DNA from: CAZKNF01 sp964554105
GTDB lineage: Bacteria > Bacteroidota > Rhodothermia > Rhodothermales > VXPQ01
NCBI GenBank assembly: GCA_964554105.1
Contig: CAZKNF010000012.1
Location: forward strand, 1-64,000
Length of the DNA stretch: 64,000 nt
Reading direction: 5' to 3'
Part shown: positions 60,001-64,000 of the stretch, in pieces
Layout of the letters: every line of letters begins with the position of its first letter
How positions within the stretch are numbered: position 1 is the first letter of the stretch
The notes under the pieces: model-generated
Databases searched by the model: none
What the model was told of the DNA's origin: nothing
Seen by the model: only the letters and a program-made list of their open reading frames with translations
Made by a program: the position numbers and the translations under genes

Positions 60001-60642
60001 ATGATGCACCTCAATGAGCTCGCGCTCATGCTGTCGGATGTCATGAATCAGATGATGAACGCATCCGGCTCCGGGGAAGGCTCCACGAGTATGCAGCAGA
60101 TGATCCAGCAGATGCAGGAAATGGCTGGACAACAGCAGCAGCTGAATCAGCAGATTCAGGAGTTCCTCAATGATGCTCAGGGCAACCGTCTCAGCGTGGA
60201 CATGCAGGAGCGGCTACAACAGATGTCCTCGCAGCAGCGCGCCATCAAGCAGCAGCTCGACCAGCTTCGCCGCAATCCGGAAGCGCGCGGAAAGCTGCTG
60301 GGAGACCTGGAGCGAATAGGTTCTCAGATGGAGGAAACCATCGAGGAGCTGGAGCAGCGACAAGTCCAGCCCGAGATGATCGAACGTCAACAGCAGATTC
60401 TTCAGCGATTGCTCGATGCGCAGAGGTCGATTCACCAGCGCGGCCAGGAGGACCAACGTGAGGGTCGTGAGGGAAGCGACATTCTGCGGGAGAGCCCCGG
60501 CGAGCTCCCACCGGAGGAAGCAGCGGACAAGCTGCGCCGTGATCTCATAAAGGCTCTTGAAAGTGGTTATGCACCTGACTATGAGGACCTTATCAAGAGA
60601 TACTTCGAGCTTCTCCAGAAGCAAACGATGGAGCGTGAGTGA
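57007..60642 (+). CDS. DUF4175 family large membrane-anchored coiled-coil protein
   Basis: A 1211-residue protein of the DUF4175 family. Two transmembrane helices (about residues 27-50 and 60-82) and a third near 160-180 anchor it. An exported beta-rich, Ig-like part (about 190-500) follows, then a coiled coil of several hundred residues rich in Glu, Gln and Met. An acidic, probably disordered linker (about residues 712-795) splits the coiled coil. The final part is dominated by QQM and MQQ repeats. The role is unknown; such proteins may act as envelope spacers or tethers. It is a Bacteroidota/alphaproteobacteria-type family. Start at 57007 keeps the first helix at a normal position. Confidence 0.9.
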   Translation: MSEQSIDLLRRIRQRLADTARRMTMADLLFGLAVSLGIGSAVWIISVAVEAGFWLSTTLRTVLFWGILILLFGLIVYYILMPLLRLSGLLSGPTTETVARRVGSHFPEVGDRLINLLDLSEGRRSDAPDGLIDGAVRMLGFQVETVEFENVETFSKARRAIRFAAIPLVSLLLFAAAAPSTFVDASKRLFSPGMTFQAPAPFSLIVEPGDQELASGTSMEIRVRAEGQERPTSVTLEVNNLDEDHVDELTLRADSSGVFRHTLVNVRQSFRYRAAAAPVETAWYRTDVTEHPLIRGMQVTVDAPSYAGIPPRRLDPNVGDVTSLPGSRVNLDLEIGGSAVEEAYVSFDDGTTEPLELESNRASGSFRLTREGEYRIVLENRRGIQNRNPIAYRMRLVADAAPSVILVRPDEDAVLGEDLRSLLVARLSDDFGFRNLELHYRLSESRFGESSDEYDTVSIPLEDPAQLDQEVRFDWHLTESTDLDPVPGDVIEYFLQVRDNDAYAGFKSANTSLHRLRLPSLAEKYEQIENEQDDLEDRMGDMMRNSEQIREQFDELRDELRRKQDADWEDQRQLEQIEERQKQLEEQTDQLSEQMRSMNQSMEENDLLSDETMEMYQEMQKVVEEINSPELMEALRQLQESIEQMDLQQMQESVENFEFSEEQYRQRMERALELFKNLRTQQALEEAARRAEEIAKQQERLAERTEEFLEERAEAPQDDEDPRSGEDAESDEQSEDGENADGEDRSAGEANSESEENAETNEDAAAEQDGQNTSDSDGSESPGEQDQDTSASEKLASEQERSKQEMEQLEELLEKIRSEMDELQKGPKEEMQRLNDAVRQEQIPQQMQENANQLRKQQMQDAQQGQQQMQQQLQQLQSQLSEMQSGMQGQQMEMNMAGLRRALSDVLTLSQKQEDLRRGIRNTASEAPALREDARGQVELSEGLATVIDSLQNLAKDIPQMSREVQRQSGEAVRQMSRAVDAMTERAVDEAVGHQKASMMHLNELALMLSDVMNQMMNASGSGEGSTSMQQMIQQMQEMAGQQQQLNQQIQEFLNDAQGNRLSVDMQERLQQMSSQQRAIKQQLDQLRRNPEARGKLLGDLERIGSQMEETIEELEQRQVQPEMIERQQQILQRLLDAQRSIHQRGQEDQREGREGSDILRESPGELPPEEAADKLRRDLIKALESGYAPDYEDLIKRYFELLQKQTMERE

Positions 60643-61008
60643 TCCGTTCTTAGAACATCCACGTCATCGATCTGTCCCCACTCCACCGGCGACGGGCCCT
60701 TTATAGGGCCTCCATTTCCGCTCCATCGTTGATCTAGATACTTAAAATTCTTACATTAAAAGGCTGGATTGCCGCATCGGAGTTCATACGAAAGGGCTGT
60801 TTACGATCGTAGAATGATTCGCAACTCGCTCCGAGACGTGGATCAGCGGACGCTTCACTCTGAAGCGAACCGCCCTCGCCGTCACAGCGCGCCTCCGCCG
60901 ATGTACATCACGCGACGTTCGCTCCCCAGGTGGTCAAAACCGGTGTGAATGAACGAGCCTGAGAGAGTCTATCCACCCCGGTTTCCCCAGAACTAAACGA
61001 ATCCAGGT
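60643..61008. other. Intergenic region before the GT5 N-domain gene
   Basis: A 366-base gap without a credible gene. A GGGCCCT/AGGGCC hairpin near 60697-60711 could end the DUF4175 transcript, but it lacks a T run. TTGATC (60729-60734), 17 bases, TACATT (60752-60757) is a candidate promoter, which would give a leader of about 245 bases. No known riboswitch is recognised in that leader. Confidence 0.35.
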
Positions 61009-61776
61009 ATGGCTAATTCAATGAGGATCCTCTTTGTCTCCGACGAGGTCGAGCCGTTCTCCACAAATTCCATTACGGCCAGGCTGTCGCGCTATCTTCC
61101 GGAGAAGCTCCAGGAATCGGGAGACTACGAGGTTCGGATCATGATGCCCCGATACGGCACCATCAGTGAGCGCAAGAATCGTCTGCACGAAGTAATACGG
61201 CTCTCAGGAACCGAAATCGATATGGTTGATCGAGTCGAGACCCTGAAAGTCAAAGTGGCATCGATTCCCGGAATCCGGCTCCAAGTTTATTTTATGGATA
61301 ACAGACACTTCTTTAAACGCAAAGGGGTCTACGCCAATAAGAAAGGTGAGGCCTTCGATGACAATCTCGAGCGCGCACTGTTCTTTGGCCGCGCTTCACT
61401 CGAGACGATTCGCAATCTGGGCTGGGGTCCCGACGTTGTCCACGGCTTCGGATGGCTGAGCGGATTTATTCCGATGCTTCTCCGCACCCAGTTTGCGGGC
61501 GATCCCCTCTTCGAAAACGTCAAGAGCTTCTATACGCCAGGCGATGCCGAACTCGGCACGACAATCTCCGAGGACTTCGCGTCGGCCTTTCAACTCGACG
61601 CAGAGACACACGGACGGGAGCCATCTGAGGTGGGGATCTCCTATGCGGATTCGTCTATATTCACGGCGGCGCGTGAGAATCCCGGCGAGAATCTCCAGTT
61701 CAGCGAAGACATGGACGAAAGTGCGCAGACCCTCCGCTTGACCTACGAACAGATCATGAACGAAGTCGCTGCCTGA
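61009..61776 (+). CDS. Glycogen/starch synthase N-terminal (GT5) domain protein
   Basis: A 255-residue protein that matches only the N-terminal half of GT5 glycogen synthases: MRILFVSDEVEPFSTNSITARLSRYLPEKL, VYFMDNRHFFKRKGVYANKKGEAFDDNLERALFFGRASLETI and WGPDVVHGFGWLSGFIPMLL. The C-terminal nucleotide-binding GT-B half is absent, so it cannot work as a full synthase by itself. Such short versions next to DUF4270 genes are common in Bacteroidota, so this is the normal form there and not a fresh truncation. A role in sensing or scaffolding of sugar metabolism is possible (inference). Confidence 0.9.
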   Translation: MANSMRILFVSDEVEPFSTNSITARLSRYLPEKLQESGDYEVRIMMPRYGTISERKNRLHEVIRLSGTEIDMVDRVETLKVKVASIPGIRLQVYFMDNRHFFKRKGVYANKKGEAFDDNLERALFFGRASLETIRNLGWGPDVVHGFGWLSGFIPMLLRTQFAGDPLFENVKSFYTPGDAELGTTISEDFASAFQLDAETHGREPSEVGISYADSSIFTAARENPGENLQFSEDMDESAQTLRLTYEQIMNEVAA

Positions 61777-61879
61777 GTCGCTTCGTGATCCACGCGGCCG
61801 GGTACGGAAAGGGACAGTATTTCGGCCCCCGCCGCGAAGGAACCCCCGGACGTGGGCTGCATACGTTACAAGGTCTTTC

Positions 61880-61914
61880 AGAAACCCCAGCGATAAGTCT
61901 TTGTTGGGGTTTCT
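61880..61914 (+). terminator. Hairpin between the GT5-domain gene and DUF4270
   Basis: AGAAACCCCA (61880-61889) and TGGGGTTTCT (61905-61914) form a perfect 10-bp stem with a 15-base loop. The next bases are GCTGTAATG, not T-rich, and the DUF4270 ATG is seven bases on. It may be a weak terminator or a structure that affects translation of the next gene. Confidence 0.45.
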
Positions 61915-61920
61915 GCTGTA

Positions 61921-63177
61921 ATGCATGTCACCATATGTCATCTCTCTGTGTTCGGACGTTCTCCTCTGGTGTCGACTTCTCAATCCCTCAGCTTCCCCGC
62001 CGCACCATTCGGTGTGCTTGCCATTGCAATCACGTGCGGCGCCCTTCTTTTTACGGCGTGTGAGGATGCCTCGAACGTAGGCATCGGGCTCGTAGACGAA
62101 GACCAGGGCGGTCAGCCGGACGTTCGTTCGATCGACCTGGCCGAATTCCAGAGCGCTCCACTCTCGCGTCCAGCCGGCTCGCTCCCTCGAGTACTTTCGG
62201 GACTCGTCGACGATCCTCTTATTGGCACGATCGAATCGGAAGGCTACTTCGATCTTGCGTCCACCTCCGGATCTGCTTTCCGATCAAATGAGGTACAGAC
62301 CGCAGCGCTGCATCTTCGGCCGACCTACACCTACGGCGATACGTCGGCGGGCGTCGTCTTCGCCATCCGCCAGATCGATGAGGATTGGGAGTCCAGCGGG
62401 CTTCCTCCGGATACCACCATTTCCACAGGAGCCGTAATCCGCGAGTTTGAGTTCACACCGTCGGATTCGCTCGTGATTATAGATCTGCCGGAAAGCTGGG
62501 TCATGGAAAACGATGAAGCGCTCCGCAGCACAGAGTTCGGCCAGGATTTCCACGGCTTCCGTCTCGAGCACGTCTCCGGCAATGCCGTCGTCGGATTCGC
62601 CGGCGAATCTCATTTGCTCGCCTTCACCGAATCAGATTCCGCCGTGTTTCCCGTGTCGAGAACGTACTCGGCAGCACGAAGAATCGAGGATGGAAACATC
62701 CCCCCGGAGCGGTTGCTCTACCAGGCTGCATCTGGTCCTATAACCTCTTTCGAGGTCGATATGTCGACCGATGCATTGACGAACGCCGCTATTAACCAGG
62801 TGTCCCTCGCTTTCCAGGCAGATACAGTGACACTCGAGAGTCAAAAGCCTGCCGGATTTCACCGTCCGATCATTAGAAATCTCGATCTATACGGCATTCT
62901 CGATGACGATCGCCTCGTTCTGATCGATCGCGCCGAACTCGATTCTGAGGGGCAATTCGTATTCGAGAGCACCAGCCTAGCCGACGAGTTTCAAAGGCAG
63001 CTTCTCGGTACGCGATCCTACGATCATTTCGAGTTGCGCCTGCCTGTCGGACAGGGGTCCTTCGGCGACACCGGGGTATCCGTCGTCCAGGGATCAATAG
63101 ACGTCCAACTTTTCTATGACACAAGCGCTACCGAAAATGCGCCGACCGGAACGCTCACCGTGACCCCCCTCGACTGA
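61921..63177 (+). CDS. DUF4270 family lipoprotein
   Basis: A 418-residue lipoprotein with the signal/lipobox LLFTAC near residue 46 and a long n-region; a GTG at 61969 would give a normal signal length. After the Cys, ASNVGIGLVDEDQ and strand-rich repeats (DDPLIGTIESEGYFDLAST; LHLRPTYTYGDTSAG) fit the DUF4270 family of Bacteroidota surface/outer-membrane lipoproteins of unknown function. The pairing with the GT5 N-domain gene is typical for the phylum. An outer-membrane protein gene follows after 29 bases and is probably in the same operon. Confidence 0.87.
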   Translation: MHVTICHLSVFGRSPLVSTSQSLSFPAAPFGVLAIAITCGALLFTACEDASNVGIGLVDEDQGGQPDVRSIDLAEFQSAPLSRPAGSLPRVLSGLVDDPLIGTIESEGYFDLASTSGSAFRSNEVQTAALHLRPTYTYGDTSAGVVFAIRQIDEDWESSGLPPDTTISTGAVIREFEFTPSDSLVIIDLPESWVMENDEALRSTEFGQDFHGFRLEHVSGNAVVGFAGESHLLAFTESDSAVFPVSRTYSAARRIEDGNIPPERLLYQAASGPITSFEVDMSTDALTNAAINQVSLAFQADTVTLESQKPAGFHRPIIRNLDLYGILDDDRLVLIDRAELDSEGQFVFESTSLADEFQRQLLGTRSYDHFELRLPVGQGSFGDTGVSVVQGSIDVQLFYDTSATENAPTGTLTVTPLD

Positions 63178-63206
63178 TATTCATATCGAATCGCTCCGCA
63201 TCTTTC

Positions 63207-64000
63207 ATGCATGCAGCAAACGCACCATCAATTCGACGGCCGGCAGACGCCACACTGTTCACTCCAGTGAGAATCTTTGCGGCCGCTTTCGTTCTCGGGC
63301 TGGGTCTCGGGGTGTACTCTGCACACGCGCAGAGTAACGTAGACGGCTCACTGTACTCTCGCTTCGGCATTGGAGAGCTGCAGTCGTTTTCATCGTCTCA
63401 GATCGAAGCGATGGGCGGCGTAGCGCCGTCCATGCATTCGCTCAACTATCTCAATTTCAGCAACCCGGGTACGTGGAGCGATCTGGTCCTGACGAGGGCG
63501 GCCGCCGGATTCACGTATCAGAACATTACGATATCGGATGCAGCTGAGAACGAAAGCAGGCTCGCGTCGGGTTTTCTGAATGCGGTGCAGTTTAGCTTTC
63601 CCCTTCTCGAGCGCAAGCTAGGTGTCGCCATCGGATTTGTACCGTACTCGAGAGTCAGCTACCACGTTGAGCAGCCGGGAACACTCCTGCCATCAAGCAC
63701 ACGACCGGATACCGTCGACTACACGGTTAATTTCGAGGGAAGCGGTGGCCTTCAGCAGGTCGTCGGCGGCCTTGGCTATCGATTCAATAGCAATTTTAGC
63801 GCCGGCGTCAGCGTTCAAGGATACTTCGGTATCATAGATAATGGACGACGTACGTCCTTTTTAGACACCGGCTATCAGCAAACGAACGTGTCGGTCGAGA
63901 CGCGTCTGGCAGGAATATCGGCGACCCTCGGAAGCACATATTCGGCCCGCCGCCTCTTCTCAGATGAAGACGTGATGATAGTCGGGGCCGCGTTCACACT
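63207..64000 (+). CDS. Outer-membrane protein, cut by the window end
   Basis: An open frame from ATG at 63207 that runs without a stop to base 64000 (264 codons seen). The signal peptide (RIFAAAFVLGLGLGVYSAHAQ) ends near residue 42. The mature start SNVDGSLYSRFGIGELQSF, then IEAMGGVAPSMHSLNYLNFSNPGTWSDL, matches a Bacteroidota outer-membrane beta-barrel family (FadL-like in shape). Alternating strands continue to the end. It may transport hydrophobic substrates; not proven. A frame-shifted ATG at 63211 does not give a signal peptide. Confidence 0.82.
   Translation, partial: MHAANAPSIRRPADATLFTPVRIFAAAFVLGLGLGVYSAHAQSNVDGSLYSRFGIGELQSFSSSQIEAMGGVAPSMHSLNYLNFSNPGTWSDLVLTRAAAGFTYQNITISDAAENESRLASGFLNAVQFSFPLLERKLGVAIGFVPYSRVSYHVEQPGTLLPSSTRPDTVDYTVNFEGSGGLQQVVGGLGYRFNSNFSAGVSVQGYFGIIDNGRRTSFLDTGYQQTNVSVETRLAGISATLGSTYSARRLFSDEDVMIVGAAFT

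Noticed and set aside
61009..61776. Fresh truncation of glycogen synthase
   Set aside because: The reading frame ends in a normal polar tail and the same short form next to DUF4270 is familiar from Bacteroidota, so it is not a new pseudogene.
1..64000. CRISPR arrays, insertion sequences, phage genes or rRNA
   Set aside because: I looked for regularly spaced repeats, transposase and integrase motifs, terminal inverted repeats and rRNA hallmarks and found none.

Overview
The window reads as a stretch of chromosome from a moderately GC-rich Bacteroidota/Rhodothermota-type bacterium. The evidence is family content: DUF4270 and DUF4175 proteins, a short GT5 'glycogen synthase', a DUF2851 protein, N-acetylornithine-type carbamoyltransferase, paired Skp/OmpH genes next to BamA, and an outer-membrane protein of the 'YSRFG' type. 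Rhodothermia is my best guess; this is inference, not a computed placement. A run of 100 N (8173-8272) marks a scaffold gap, so the source is a draft or metagenome assembly. I see no rRNA, CRISPR array, insertion sequence or prophage.

Region 1 (1-10.2 kb) is accessory, respiratory and stress-related. After an SDR oxidoreductase comes a minus-strand set of MerR regulator, DUF6448 secreted protein and Ric/YtfE iron-sulfur repair protein, then a VIT1/CCC1 metal transporter. Next is a nitrite-reduction operon: nirK (copper nitrite reductase), nirV, a SCO copper chaperone and an azurin-like lipoprotein. It is divergent from an Rrf2/NsrR-like regulator with three cysteines. After the gap lie a DUF7009 protein, an unrecognised small protein, a ferredoxin and a tandem universal stress protein. 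NO production, NO-damage repair and a probable NO or redox sensor thus sit together.

Region 2 (10.3-19.9 kb, minus strand) holds DUF488, alaS, 3-methyladenine glycosylase, a hotdog thioesterase, tRNA-Gly(GCC), a GNAT acetyltransferase, asd, metX and metY. A complete SAM-I riboswitch with its terminator precedes metY.

Region 3 (20-31.2 kb, plus strand) holds folD, an MscS channel, an alpha/beta hydrolase and the arginine operon argG-C-D-F'-B-E-H. Upstream of argG I find a strong sigma70-like promoter, a 27-codon leader frame with two Arg-Arg pairs, and a 12-bp intrinsic terminator. The last two Arg codons and the stop codon of the leader lie inside the 5' arm of that terminator. This is a candidate arginine attenuator and the most interesting signal in the window.

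Region 4 (31.2-41 kb, minus strand) is envelope biogenesis: dxr, rseP, uppS, bamA and two skp/ompH genes, closed by a terminator, then panB, surE and yjbQ.

Region 5 (41-64 kb) is mixed housekeeping: a secreted TPR protein, a secreted protein often labelled asparagine synthetase B, an acyl-CoA thioesterase, a small beta-barrel candidate, a RmlD-like reductase, serS, an FAD oxidoreductase, an acyl-CoA dehydrogenase, pyrF, DUF2851, an ABM-domain protein, an acidic lipoprotein, glgC, a giant DUF4175 protein, a GT5 N-domain protein, DUF4270 and an outer-membrane protein cut by the window end.
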